DNA of 64,000 bases, taken from positions 6,262,001 through 6,326,000 of the forward strand of contig NZ_WING01000001.1 in NCBI RefSeq assembly GCF_009793335.1. The letters run 5' to 3'. The position numbers and the translations under genes are program-made. Shown in pieces: positions 1 to 8,782 of this stretch; position 1 is the stretch's first letter, and each line of letters opens with the position of its first letter. The notes below the pieces were generated by a model that had not been told where the DNA came from, did not search any database, and worked only from the letters and a program-made list of their open reading frames with translations. Origin of the DNA: Actinomadura sp. J1-007 (GTDB lineage Bacteria > Actinomycetota > Actinomycetes > Streptosporangiales > Streptosporangiaceae).

Positions 1-1
1 C

Positions 2-610
2 AGCCCCTCCGAGGACGCCGCCGAGGCCGAGCTGACCGTCGAGGACTACCCGGGCGAGCGGCGGTCGGTCTGGGGGCAGATCACCCGTCGGGCGATCCCG
101 CTCGCCTCCGGGTACCGGCAGCGGATCACCGGCGTCGCGATCCAGTGGAACTGCGCCGACCCCCGGCTGTACGCGCCCGTGGACCGGGAGGTCTCCACGG
201 GCCTGCCGTCGTCCGGCGGCGGGCTCGACTACCCGCTGTCGTACCCGCTCAGCTACGGCGCGCCGGGCGCGTCGGGGGCGGTGCCCGCCGAGAACGCGGG
301 CAACGTCCCGACCTCGCCGCGGCTCACCGTCACCGGGAGCTGCGTGCGGCCCCAGGTCGTCAACCAGACGACCGGCAAGACGCTGGACTTCGACCTGGTG
401 CTCGGCCCCGGCGAGCGCCTGGAGATCGACTGCCGCAACGGCACCGCCCTGCTGAACGGCACCGGCGACCGCCTCTACGCCATCACCGGCGAGTCCGTGC
501 CCGTGGAGGACTTCGACCTCGTGCCCGGCCCCAACACCGTCGCGTTCCGCGCCGCCCAGCCCGACCCCGCCGCGACGCTCGCGGTCCGGTGGCGGGACGC
601 CTGGCTGTGA
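2..610 (+). CDS. Phage distal-tail-type protein (siphovirus tail component), 5' end outside window
   Basis: The frame is open from the first bases of the window to a TGA at 608-610, so only the C-terminal 202 residues are visible. An early stretch (about residues 20-60) reads through a GQITRRAIPL-type strand and then QWNCADPRLYAP, a pattern typical of the C-terminal domain of siphovirus tail components, in which an ADPRLY element recurs. The remainder is beta-rich and ends in a WRDAWL tail typical of these proteins. It lies 15 bp before the Gp37-like gene in the same direction, as in late tail operons. The role inferred is joining the tail tube to the baseplate or tip. The assignment rests on motif and context. 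Confidence 0.7.
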   Translation, partial: SPSEDAAEAELTVEDYPGERRSVWGQITRRAIPLASGYRQRITGVAIQWNCADPRLYAPVDREVSTGLPSSGGGLDYPLSYPLSYGAPGASGAVPAENAGNVPTSPRLTVTGSCVRPQVVNQTTGKTLDFDLVLGPGERLEIDCRNGTALLNGTGDRLYAITGESVPVEDFDLVPGPNTVAFRAAQPDPAATLAVRWRDAWL

Positions 611-625
611 GAGGAGGCAACGACG

Positions 626-1792
626 ATGACCGCGACGTACCGGTACCTGTTCTGTGACCTGCTGACCGACCGGCCGATCACCGCGCTGGAGCTGACCGGC
701 GTGACGTTCGAGCGGCGGATCGTGCAGGCGGGCAGCTTCAAGGCGCAGCTGCCCATCGCCAACCGGCAGGTGGCCGACCGGGTCCGCAAGGTGTTCCCGC
801 CCGAGGACGCCGGGGTGTCGCCCGCCGGGGCCGGACGGGTCGTCTGCCACGTCTACCGCGGCGCGGAGCTGTGGGGCTCGTACATCATCTGGCAGGCGAC
901 GCCCGCCGGGGACGAGCGCGGCAAGGTGCTGCTGGACCTCCAGGGCGCGTCCCTGGAGTCGTACCTGCACCGCAGGCAGATCTGGGAGGACCTGGCGTTC
1001 GACCAGGAGGACCAGATCGACATCGCGCACGCCCTCGTCGCCGACATGCAGTCCGAGCCGGGCGGCAACCTCGGCCTCCTGCCGGTCGGCGGCCCGTCCG
1101 GCGTCCTGCGCGACCGGTACTTCAAGGGCAGCGAGGCGGCGTCCTACGGGGACCGGCTCGCCGAGCTGGCCAACCTCGCCGACGGCTTCGAGTACTACAT
1201 CCGCACGTACGTGAGCGCGGGGCGGCGGCGGCGCGAGTTCGTCACCGGCCGGCCGCGGCTCGGCAACGGCGCGGCGGCGGCCGACATGGTGTTCGCCCGC
1301 CCCGGCAACGTCATGACCTGGTCCTACAGCAGCGACGCGGGCTCGGGCGCCACCCGGTGGCGGGCGCGCGGCGACGCGGTCAACGACGACCTGACCGCCG
1401 ACTCCGAGCCGCTGGTCAGCGGCGTCGCGCAGGCCCCCGGCTACCTGGAGGCGGGCTGGCCGTACCTGGACCGGACGGTCGACTACCAGGGCGTCAAGGA
1501 CCGCGCGACGCTCGACGGGTACGCCGCGTACCAGGCCGGGCGCAAGTCCGGGACCGTGCGGATCCCGCAGATCACGGTCCGGATCGGCGACGAGGTCCCG
1601 ATCAGCCCGAACCGGCTCGGCGACCACGCCCGCGTCACCCTCGTGGACGACTGGTGGCCGCTGGACGAGCGGGGCCGGCCGACGTTCGCGCACACCTGGC
1701 GGGTCGTCGGCTTCGAGGTCACGCCCCCGGCGCGCGGCGCGGAGGAGCGCGCCACCCTCATCTTCGAGGAAGAGGCCGAAGAGGAAGCCTGA
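626..1792 (+). CDS. Siphovirus ReqiPepy6 Gp37-like tail protein
   Basis: This 388-residue protein starts at ATG 626 behind a GAGAGGAGG ribosome site. The N-terminus (RYLFCDLLTDRPI, then a GVTFERRI..GSFKAQLP element) is the pattern of the ReqiPepy6 Gp37-like family found in actinophage and actinobacterial prophage tail modules. These proteins belong to the tail-tip or baseplate structure and lie between the distal tail protein and the tail fibres, exactly as here. No enzymatic motif is visible. The C-terminus is acidic (FEEEAEEEA). The gene is intact and has the same base usage as the chromosome. Confidence 0.7.
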   Translation: MTATYRYLFCDLLTDRPITALELTGVTFERRIVQAGSFKAQLPIANRQVADRVRKVFPPEDAGVSPAGAGRVVCHVYRGAELWGSYIIWQATPAGDERGKVLLDLQGASLESYLHRRQIWEDLAFDQEDQIDIAHALVADMQSEPGGNLGLLPVGGPSGVLRDRYFKGSEAASYGDRLAELANLADGFEYYIRTYVSAGRRRREFVTGRPRLGNGAAAADMVFARPGNVMTWSYSSDAGSGATRWRARGDAVNDDLTADSEPLVSGVAQAPGYLEAGWPYLDRTVDYQGVKDRATLDGYAAYQAGRKSGTVRIPQITVRIGDEVPISPNRLGDHARVTLVDDWWPLDERGRPTFAHTWRVVGFEVTPPARGAEERATLIFEEEAEEEA

Positions 1793-1868
1793 CGCCCCCG
1801 CCCCGCCGCACAGCGTCCCCCGCAGAGCGGCGACCCCCCTTCACAGCAGCGACACTAAGGAGCGCAGC

Positions 1869-3101
1869 GTGACCATTCGCGTGCTCGGACTCAAGTCCGA
1901 CTACACCTCGGCCGAGTCGCACCGGCTCGGCCTGTCCACGTTCATGGCGCCCGCCGGGGCGCGGTTCGACCGGCGGTCGGGCATCGTGCCCGACGACGGT
2001 GACGGCGCCGCCGACCTCGCCGGGACGGCCGGGACGATGCAGGCCGTCGTCAAGCCGTTCTCGGCCTGGATCGACGGCACCTCGGCGGCGGCCCAGGGCG
2101 GCTACCCGTTCGTCAGCGACAGCGACGTGCCGCTGGTCTTCGACGCGGGCGAGCCGTCCGTCGCGCGCGTGGACCGCGTGATCGCGCGGGTCAAGGACGA
2201 CCCGTACGACGCCTCGGGCGTGCAGGACGGCTTCGTCGAGATCCTCAAGGGCCAGTCGAACGGCGCGGCGTCGCCGCTGCCGCCCACCTGCCTGCTGCTG
2301 TGGGAGGTGACGGTGCCCGCGGGCGCGTCCGCCGGAGGCGGCGGGATCAACTGGGCCACCGCGCGCGCCGACCGGCGGCAGCCGACCTGGGCGCTCGGCG
2401 CGACCGGGATCGTCCGCAACGCCGTCGAGCGCGACAGCCTCTCGACGTACGAGGGCCTCAGCGTGTGGCGCTCGGACTACCAGGCCAGGCAGGTCTTCGC
2501 CGGCGGGATGTGGCGGTGGCGGGACCCGATCTCGGTCGGCAGCGCCGCCGAGCGCGACGCCATCGGCGGCGGCATCTTCGTCGGCGGGGACGTGTGGCGC
2601 AGGGACCTCGGCGCCATGGAGACCTGGAACGGCACGGGGTGGGTGCGGCCGTGGCCGTGGCTCATCCGCAAGAACGCCGACCAGAGCGTCGTGAACTCCA
2701 ACGTGTTCGTCGAGGACAACGAGCTGGTCCTGAGCGTGCCGGGCAACGGCGGCTTCATGCTGTCGGGCGTGCTGTTCTACTCCGCGCACCAGGACGCCGA
2801 CCTCAAGATCGGCTGGAACGGCCCGCCGAACGCGTGGATGGACTGGACCTGCCGGGCGCTGCACGGCTCGTCCACCACGACGTCCGGCGCCCAGTTCGTG
2901 GACCGGCAATACATCACCAGCAACCCGGGCATGGGCGGGGCCGCGGCCAACAACACCGTGCAGCTCACCGCCACGCTGCACGGCCTGCTCGGCTCCGGCG
3001 ACGGCGGCACCCTCAGGCTGCGCATGGCGCAGACCACCGCGCACGCGACCGCGTCGATCATGCGGGCGGGGTCGTTCTTCAGCCTGCAGAGGGTCTGGTG
3101 A
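1869..3101 (+). CDS. Phage tail/baseplate protein of unknown detail
   Basis: A 410-residue protein starting at GTG 1869 with AAGGAGCG seven bases upstream. The N-terminal half (VLGLKSDYTSAESHRLG, then VARVDRVIARVKDDPYD) resembles the N-terminal attachment part of actinophage tail-spike or baseplate proteins, where a VDRVVARV-like strand is common. The C-terminal half is Gly/Asn/Thr-rich and beta-like, with no catalytic motif that I recognise. It sits in the tail operon between the Gp37-like gene and a second fibre-like gene. Structural tail role inferred mainly from position. Confidence 0.55.
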   Translation: MTIRVLGLKSDYTSAESHRLGLSTFMAPAGARFDRRSGIVPDDGDGAADLAGTAGTMQAVVKPFSAWIDGTSAAAQGGYPFVSDSDVPLVFDAGEPSVARVDRVIARVKDDPYDASGVQDGFVEILKGQSNGAASPLPPTCLLLWEVTVPAGASAGGGGINWATARADRRQPTWALGATGIVRNAVERDSLSTYEGLSVWRSDYQARQVFAGGMWRWRDPISVGSAAERDAIGGGIFVGGDVWRRDLGAMETWNGTGWVRPWPWLIRKNADQSVVNSNVFVEDNELVLSVPGNGGFMLSGVLFYSAHQDADLKIGWNGPPNAWMDWTCRALHGSSTTTSGAQFVDRQYITSNPGMGGAAANNTVQLTATLHGLLGSGDGGTLRLRMAQTTAHATASIMRAGSFFSLQRVW

Positions 3102-3140
3102 CGGCGGGCGCCGGCGCGCGCGGCGCGGGGGAGGGGCGCG

Positions 3141-3893
3141 ATGGGAACGCCTAACTACCCCGACGACTGGGCCGACCAGTGGAACCAGATGCGCACCGGG
3201 ATCCAGGCCGCCATGACGGCGGCCCGGGCCCGGGTGAAGTTCGCCAAGATCGCCGCGGCGGAGCTGATCGTCGGGACGCTGACCGGCCGCCGCATCGTGA
3301 TCAACCCCGAGGGCGGCGCCGAGCCGAGCATCCGCTTCTACCCGGAGGGGATCCCCGAGAACTACGCCGAGATCTGGGGCCGCGCCGACCCGGACTCGCC
3401 CGGCTACACCCGCCTGGTGCTGTCCACGACGCAGACCGCCGCCAACACCCAGGTGCGCCTCGACAAGGACCAGTTCCGGGCGATGACGTTCGACGCCGAG
3501 GGCGTCGCCGACGGCGGGACGCTCGACGTGCGCCGCGACGCCGTGGACGTCGGCTTCGTCTACACCGACGTCCAGTCGCGGTTCCGCTTCCTCAACGACG
3601 GCCTCACCCTGCATTACGGCAGGTGGTGGAACTACGCCGACGGCGGCCCGCAGCAGGGCATCTTCACCGGGCAGGTCCGCAGCGGGGACGGCAGCGGCGG
3701 CGCGTGGACCGACCTCGCGATCGGCTACGGCGCCACGCGCGCGAGCGCGACCGTGCCGGTCGTCACCGTCTACAACACCGCCAACGACGCGCCGTTCGCG
3801 TGGAAGCTGCAAGCCGCGTCCACCGCCGCGTTCACCGTGCGGGTGGAGGGCAGCCACGCCTTCTACGCCAACTTCTGGTGCTTCCGGGTCTAG
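3141..3893 (+). CDS. Putative phage tail-fibre-like protein
   Basis: 250 residues, ATG 3141 behind a GGGAGGGGC ribosome site. A helical start (residues 1-45, Gln/Ala-rich) precedes a beta-rich body ending in FYANFWCFRV. The helix-then-beta layout and the repeated VYNTAND/WKLQAAST-type strands suggest a trimeric fibre with a short coiled-coil stem, but I recognise no named family. It has no obvious transmembrane segment. It follows the baseplate-like gene by 39 bp and precedes a small conserved-module gene by 27 bp, so it is part of the same late operon. Confidence 0.5.
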   Translation: MGTPNYPDDWADQWNQMRTGIQAAMTAARARVKFAKIAAAELIVGTLTGRRIVINPEGGAEPSIRFYPEGIPENYAEIWGRADPDSPGYTRLVLSTTQTAANTQVRLDKDQFRAMTFDAEGVADGGTLDVRRDAVDVGFVYTDVQSRFRFLNDGLTLHYGRWWNYADGGPQQGIFTGQVRSGDGSGGAWTDLAIGYGATRASATVPVVTVYNTANDAPFAWKLQAASTAAFTVRVEGSHAFYANFWCFRV

Positions 3894-3920
3894 GGACCCC
3901 CGACGCGAGAGGAGATCGCC

Positions 3921-4406
3921 ATGGCAGCGGACGAGTACCGCGTGACCGCCGTCGAGGAGACCGCGATCGGGACGACCCCCTGCTGGATGGTCACGCTCGT
4001 CCGGCCGGACGGCGGGAGGAGCGGGCACGTCTTCCCGAAGTCCACGCTGGAGTGGCGGGCGGCGGAGTACGGCATCGACCCGGACGACATCGAGGCCCTC
4101 CTCGACATCGTCCTGCACGAGCCGTACCTGCCGGACCCGGGCCCGACCCCGGAGGGCGCCCGGGGCGCGGGCGCGGCGCCCGCCGCCGTGCCGAACGTGC
4201 AGGCCGCGGCCGGCGACCTCGCCGCCGTGCGGCGGGCGCGGGCCGTGCATCTGGAACGGATCGCGGGCCTCAAGCGGACGGGGGTCCGGGTCGTCCAGGA
4301 CGAGGACGCCGACCCCCTCAAGGCGATCCGCGACCACCACGGCGTCGATCCGGAACGGGTCGCGGAGAAGAGGCGGCTGCTGGAGGGGCCGCAGGCCCGT
4401 GGGTGA
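3921..4406 (+). CDS. Hypothetical protein of the phage tail module
   Basis: 161 residues starting at ATG 3921 with GAGGAGA upstream. Residues 1-75 look folded, with a TVEW-like core (SGHVFPKSTLEWRAAEYGI) and an acidic helix. Residues 75-100 are an Ala/Pro/Gly linker, and the rest is a charged helical tail (LAAVRRARAVHLERIAGLKR). No family recognised. Its position between fibre genes and the holin-like gene is typical of small accessory tail genes. It overlaps the next gene by 8 bp, indicating translational coupling. Confidence 0.45.
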   Translation: MAADEYRVTAVEETAIGTTPCWMVTLVRPDGGRSGHVFPKSTLEWRAAEYGIDPDDIEALLDIVLHEPYLPDPGPTPEGARGAGAAPAAVPNVQAAAGDLAAVRRARAVHLERIAGLKRTGVRVVQDEDADPLKAIRDHHGVDPERVAEKRRLLEGPQARG

Positions 4407-4635
4407 CCTGGCGGGGGTCGTCATCACCACCCGCGACATCTACGACAAGGTCGTCGAGCTCGGCGGCAAGGTCGACGGGATGGGCGCGGCGCACGAGCAG
4501 GTCCGGGCGCAGGTGGCCGACCACGAGCAGCGGCTGCGCGCCACCGAGCGGTGGCGCTACGCGCTGCCGGTGTCGGTGCTGCTCGGGACGCTGTCGGCCG
4601 CGCTGTCGTTCCTCGGCACGTACGTCGGCCGCTGA
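4399..4635 (+). CDS. Small holin/XhlA-like membrane protein
   Basis: 78 residues, GTG 4399 inside the end of the preceding gene. Residues 8-50 form a heptad-like amphipathic helix (IYDKVVELGGKVDGM, HEQVRAQVADHEQRLR), followed by one C-terminal membrane segment (ALPVSVLLGTLSAALSFLG). A coiled-coil helix plus one C-terminal membrane span next to an endolysin gene is the layout of haemolysin XhlA-like and other phage lysis proteins. The likely role is membrane permeabilisation that lets the downstream CHAP lysin reach the wall. Function inferred from architecture and context. Confidence 0.5.
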   Translation: MGDLAGVVITTRDIYDKVVELGGKVDGMGAAHEQVRAQVADHEQRLRATERWRYALPVSVLLGTLSAALSFLGTYVGR

Positions 4636-4680
4636 CCTTCCCCCCGTTTCCGGGGGCCGAGCACCGTTGAGGAGCGAGCC

Positions 4681-4806
4681 ATGCCCGAACCCATGCCGCC
4701 CGAACCCGCGGGCGGCGCGGAACCGCGTCCCGAGGACGGGCCGCAGGACGTCCCGCAGACCCCGGACTCCGTCGTCGAATCGGAGGTGCCCGATGGCGAC
4801 GGCTGA
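4681..4806 (+). CDS. Short acidic proline-rich peptide upstream of the lysin
   Basis: A 41-codon frame begins at ATG 4681 eight bases after a GAGGAGCG ribosome site and ends at 4806, 14 bp inside the endolysin gene. The product is rich in Pro, Glu and Asp and has no hydrophobic segment. It may be a real small protein or a leader that couples translation to the lysin. I recognise no family. The good ribosome site is the only positive evidence. Confidence 0.35.
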   Translation: MPEPMPPEPAGGAEPRPEDGPQDVPQTPDSVVESEVPDGDG

Positions 4807-5479
4807 CGACGTGCTGCGGGTCGCGCGTTCCCAGCTCGGCTACGCCGAGCGCGGGAACGGCTGGACCAAGTACGGCGACTGGTACGCCAAGGGATTCGAG
4901 AACGCCGCCTGGTGCGACATGTTCCTGTCCTGGTGCGCCGCCGAGGCCGGCGCGGCCAAGGCCGTCGGGCGCTTCGCCTACACCCCCTCGCACGCGGGAT
5001 GGTTCCGCGACCGGGGCCGGTGGGGGAGCGCTCCGCGCAAGGGCGCCATCGTGTTCTTCGACTGGGGCGGTACGCGCCGGATCTCGGCGATCGACCACGT
5101 CGGGATCGTGGAGGCGCTGCGTTCGGACGGCGGCATCGTCACGATCGAGGGCAACACGAGCGACGCCGTCCGCAGGCGGGTGCGCCGTACCGGCATCGCC
5201 GGCTACGGCTACCCGGCGTACGCGGGAAGCGGCTCGGGCGGCTCCGGCGGCGTCCCGGCGTGGCCCGGACGCTACCTGCGGCGCGCGAAGCCCATGATGC
5301 ACGGGCCCGACGTCAAGCAGTGGCAGGCGCGGATGCGGGCGCGCGGCTCCGCGATCGCCGCCGACGGCTGGTACGGCCCGGAGTCGGAACGCGCCTGCCG
5401 CGACCTCCAGAAGAGGAAGCGCCTGGAGGTGGACGGCGTGGTCGGCCCGGACACCTGGCGGGCCACCTGGGCGAAGTGA
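4793..5479 (+). CDS. Phage endolysin, CHAP amidase/peptidase with C-terminal peptidoglycan-binding domain
   Basis: The 228-residue frame starts at ATG 4793, behind GGAGGTG. Residues 1-135 are a CHAP domain: the catalytic Cys lies in NAAWCDMFLSW (C41), the His in AIDHVGIVE (H102) and the Asn/polar residue in IEGNTSD (N121). A Gly/Ser linker (about 142-152) leads to a PG_binding_1 domain (about 160-228) with the GPDVKQWQARM and DGVVGPDTWRATW repeats. It would cleave peptidoglycan at the end of the lytic cycle, or locally if this is a tail-like particle. It is the last gene of the tail module before a strong terminator. The open frame continues far upstream, but only this start has a ribosome site and domain boundary. 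Confidence 0.85.
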   Translation: MATADDVLRVARSQLGYAERGNGWTKYGDWYAKGFENAAWCDMFLSWCAAEAGAAKAVGRFAYTPSHAGWFRDRGRWGSAPRKGAIVFFDWGGTRRISAIDHVGIVEALRSDGGIVTIEGNTSDAVRRRVRRTGIAGYGYPAYAGSGSGGSGGVPAWPGRYLRRAKPMMHGPDVKQWQARMRARGSAIAADGWYGPESERACRDLQKRKRLEVDGVVGPDTWRATWAK

Positions 5480-5487
5480 TCGCCCCT

Positions 5488-5527
5488 CCCCCCGGTCAGC
5501 AGGGCCTCGGCCCTCCTGACCGGGGGG
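5488..5527. terminator. Strong bidirectional hairpin terminator after the phage module
   Basis: Arms CCCCCCGGTCAG (5488-5499) and CTGACCGGGGGG (5516-5527) enclose a second inner stem AGGGC/GCCCT. It lies between the endolysin stop and the end of the convergent ABC permease gene, so it can serve both. Confidence 0.75.
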
Positions 5528-5544
5528 TTCTTCGCGTGGACGGG

Positions 5545-7863
5545 TCATTCGGTGCGCAGGGCGGTGGCGGTGCGGACCCCGGCGGCCCAGGTCGCCGGGA
5601 GCAGCGCGCCCAGCACGGCGATGGCGACGCCGCCGAGGCCGAGCAGGACCAGCCCCGGCGCGTCGTACACGCCGATCATGCGCGGGGTGAGGCCGGTGCC
5701 CGCGCCGCGTCCCATCAGCGGCAGGACGCGGTGGTGGAGCGCGACTCCGGCGGGCAGCCCGATCAGCCCGCCGACCGCGCCGATCCCGGCGACGGAGCCG
5801 AGCACCATGGCCACCGTCTGCCGGGGCGCCATCCCGATCGCCTTGCAGACGCCGAGGTCGCGCACGCGTTCGCGGGTGTCGAGCACGACGGAGTTGAGGA
5901 CGCCGAGCCCGGCGACGCCGACCAGCATCAGCGTGAGCAGCGCCGCCAGCGAGTCGAGGACGACGATCGTGGCGTCGTCCAACTCCTCGTTCGGGAACGC
6001 GTCCGCGCCGAGGGGCCGCAGCGCCGCCTTCAATCCGTTCAGGTAGGTCCCGGTGGAGACGCCGGGCTTGAGCGTGACGGAGTACGCGTCCACGGCGACC
6101 CCCATTGAGGCGAACGACGCGAGGTCCGCGTGGACGCGCATCCCGTCGTTGTCGAGGTCGAACGCCTCGCCGACGATCCGCAGCCGCACCGGGGCGCCCT
6201 GGCGCTGGACGGTGAGCGCGTCGCCGACCCGCAGGCCGGTGACGTCGAGGAAGCGCGTCGGCACGACCGCCTCGCCGGGCCCCGCGACCCACCGCCCGGA
6301 GATCATCTCGACGGCCCCGCCGCGCGGGCCGCCCTGGTAGAGCACCGCGTCGACCGCCCCGACCACACCGGGCACGGTGACCTGCGTGCGCGCCGTTCCG
6401 TAGGACGACGCGGTGCCCGGCGCCGCCCGGATGGCGGCGCGGACCCGGGCGTCGGTCGCGGGGGAGGACCGCGCCGGGCCCCGCGGCCCCGGCGGCTCGG
6501 TGACGACGGTGACGGCTCCGGCCGTCCGCTCGGAGCTCGCCTCGCCGACGGCGGTCAGCGACGCGGCGAGCCCGATCGCGAACGTCGCCGCCGCCGTCCC
6601 GAACGCCACGGCGAAGAGCATCGACGCCGAACGGACCGGATGGGCGAACGGGGCGGCGAGCCCGAGCGACAGGGGCCGCGGCAGCCGCAGCCGCCCGCCG
6701 ACCCGGTGCGCCCACCTGCCCCGGCGCGCGCCCGGCGCGCGGCCGACGGCGATCGCCTCGACCGTGCGCAGGCGGCCCGCCCGCAGCGCGGGCACGAGCG
6801 CGGCGAGCGCGACGACGCCGAGCGCGGCGGCGGCCACCGCGAGATCGACCCACCAGGCGACCGACAGGCCGCTCGACCCGTACACCTCCTGGACGTCGCC
6901 GAGCAGCGGGTACGCCACGGCGTTGCCGAGCGCGATCCCGAGCAGGACGCCCGCGCCGGACGGCAGGAGCGCCTGCGCCACGTACGCGCGGACGATCCCG
7001 GCCGGGGTGAACCCGATGGCCTTGAGGACGCCGATCCTGCGCACGCCCGCGCCGACCGCGCCGCCGACCACGCCCGCCACGATGATGACCGCCATGACCA
7101 GGCCGAGCGCGCCGAACGCCAGGAGGAACGGCACGAACGTGGCCGCCTTGCGGTCCGCCGCGTACTTGGCGTCCAGGTACGTCTGCGTGCCGAGGAGCGA
7201 CCCGGCGGGCAGCGCGGCGGCGAGTCCGGCCCGGCCGGAGGCGAGCCGTCCCTTCGTGGCGTCGCCGGAGAAGCGGTAGAGCATCTGCGCCATCGGGCGC
7301 GATCCCGGCCCGCGCAGCGCGTCCAGCTCCGCGGGCACGACCCACGCGTCGGCGGTGTCGCCGACCGACCTCGCCCGGCCGACGATGGCGAGCTTCCGGC
7401 CGCCCGGCAGGACCAGCGCCGACTCCCGGAGCGGCGGGAAGTCCGCCGACACCGCGATCTCGCCGGGCGCGGACGGCCACCGTCCCGACACCATCGTCAG
7501 GCGGTCGAGCGCGCCGCCCGGACCGGCGCGCCCCGCGACGGTCAGCTCGATGCCCGGCCGCCCGCCGGGCTCCTGCGGGGTGACGACCGCGACCGGGTAC
7601 GGGCCCGCGACGGCGGTGACGCCGGGCACGCGCGCGGTGGCGGCGAGCCGGGCCGCGTCCGCCCTGCCGGTGTCGAACTGCGCGGTCAGGTGCGGGCCGC
7701 GCTGCCGGGCGAACGCGGCGTCGAACGGCGCGGACGACGCGACGACCAGCGACCCGGCGACGACGGCCGACGCGACGGCCATCAGCGCGGCGAGCGCGAT
7801 CACGAGGGTCTGGACGCGGCGCCGCCCGGCGCCGGCCCGCACGACCCGTCCGGTGGCGCTCAC
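5545..7863 (-). CDS. ABC exporter permease, FtsX-like (MacB/LolE type)
   Basis: 772 residues, ATG 7863. Each half has a large extracytoplasmic domain and FtsX-type membrane helices: a first span at residues 17-45, three spans near 245-375, one after a restart at about 415-440, and three at the C-terminus (VLDSLAALLTLMLVGVAGLGVLN, then two more). The repeated phrase RIGVLKAIGFTPA / DLGVCKAIGMAPRQ is the signature of FtsX-like permeases with eight or more spans. It overlaps the ATPase gene by ATGA, so the two form one transporter. Such systems export lipids, peptides or antibiotics and are commonly controlled by a neighbouring two-component system, as found here. The substrate cannot be read from sequence. 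Confidence 0.88.
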   Translation of the reverse strand: MSATGRVVRAGAGRRRVQTLVIALAALMAVASAVVAGSLVVASSAPFDAAFARQRGPHLTAQFDTGRADAARLAATARVPGVTAVAGPYPVAVVTPQEPGGRPGIELTVAGRAGPGGALDRLTMVSGRWPSAPGEIAVSADFPPLRESALVLPGGRKLAIVGRARSVGDTADAWVVPAELDALRGPGSRPMAQMLYRFSGDATKGRLASGRAGLAAALPAGSLLGTQTYLDAKYAADRKAATFVPFLLAFGALGLVMAVIIVAGVVGGAVGAGVRRIGVLKAIGFTPAGIVRAYVAQALLPSGAGVLLGIALGNAVAYPLLGDVQEVYGSSGLSVAWWVDLAVAAAALGVVALAALVPALRAGRLRTVEAIAVGRAPGARRGRWAHRVGGRLRLPRPLSLGLAAPFAHPVRSASMLFAVAFGTAAATFAIGLAASLTAVGEASSERTAGAVTVVTEPPGPRGPARSSPATDARVRAAIRAAPGTASSYGTARTQVTVPGVVGAVDAVLYQGGPRGGAVEMISGRWVAGPGEAVVPTRFLDVTGLRVGDALTVQRQGAPVRLRIVGEAFDLDNDGMRVHADLASFASMGVAVDAYSVTLKPGVSTGTYLNGLKAALRPLGADAFPNEELDDATIVVLDSLAALLTLMLVGVAGLGVLNSVVLDTRERVRDLGVCKAIGMAPRQTVAMVLGSVAGIGAVGGLIGLPAGVALHHRVLPLMGRGAGTGLTPRMIGVYDAPGLVLLGLGGVAIAVLGALLPATWAAGVRTATALRTE

Positions 7864-8551
7864 CGGGACGGCTCCGCGCGCTCGTCGGACTCGACGCGGC
7901 CGTCCACCAGCCGGACCGTCCGCCCGGCGACCGCCCGCGCGAGGGCGAGGTCGTGGGTGACCAGCACGATCGTCTGCCCCTCGCGGTTCAGCCCGGCGAG
8001 CAGGTCGCGGACGTCGCGTCCCGACGCGGTGTCCAGCGCGCCGGTCGGCTCGTCGGCGAGCAGCAGCGCCGGGCGGTTGACCAGCGCACGGGCGATCGCG
8101 ACCCGCTGGCGCTCCCCGCCCGACAGCCGCCCGGGTAGGCGTCCGCGTGCCCGCCGACGCCGAGCGTCTCCAGCAGCTCGGCGGCGCGGGCGGACGCCTT
8201 CCGGCGCGGCATGCCCGCCAGCTCGGCGGGCAGGCGGACGTTCGCGGCCACGGTGAGGTCGTCCAGCAGGTTGAAGAACTGGAACACGAACCCGATCCGG
8301 TGGCGGCGGAAGCGGGCGAGCGCGCCCTCCCCGAGCCGGTCGAGCCGGTCGCCGGCCACGGTCACGGCGCCGGACGACGGCCGGTCCAGCCCGGCGACCA
8401 GGTTCAGCAGCGTGGACTTCCCGCTGCCGGACGGCCCGGTCACCGCGACGGCCTCGCCGTCCCCGACGGCGAGCGACACCGGCCCGAGCGCGGGTGCGCC
8501 GCCGCCGTCGTAGCGCTTGGCCGCGCCTTCCAGCTCGATCACATGTCCCAC
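7860..8551 (-). CDS. ABC exporter ATP-binding protein (LolD/MacB type), interrupted by a frameshift
   Basis: GTG 8551 has GGAG five bases upstream. Walker A (GPSGSGKSTLLNLVAG), Q-loop (FVFQFFNLL), signature (LSGGERQRVAIARAL), Walker B (LLLADEPTGALD) and H-loop (VLVTHDLALA) are all present. The first two lie in one frame and the rest in another. The switch is at about 8130-8135, where one base is missing between AYPG and LSGGE. One added base restores a normal protein of about 230 residues. It couples ATP hydrolysis to the overlapping FtsX-like permease. A single homopolymer indel in an otherwise perfect gene is more likely an error than a mutation. Confidence 0.85.
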
Positions 8552-8782
8552 GGCGTCTCCGTTCCTCCACGTCGCGCGCGCCCGCGCACGGCGGCCGGCC
8601 GAACCGGCGGAACGCGAAGCTACGCCGGGCCCCGCGCGCCCGGCGTCCGCCGCCGCACCGACATCCGGTACGCCGCGAGGACGATCCCGCGGCGGCGTCA
8701 TCCCTGAGATGTACGCCCGGCGGCGGGGGACCTGGTCTCCGGCGCCGATGCGCACCCGGCGGGCGGGCGTGACAATGTGCGG

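Noticed and set aside
1758..4439. 893-codon open frame on the minus strand opposite the tail genes
   Set aside because: It is a GC-bias shadow: no domain, no ribosome site, His/Arg/Gly/Val-rich, and it covers four genes with proper starts on the plus strand.
7860..8551. ABC ATPase as a true pseudogene
   Set aside because: A single missing base, all motifs intact in the adjacent frame, an intact overlapping permease, and many similar indels across the window point to an error.
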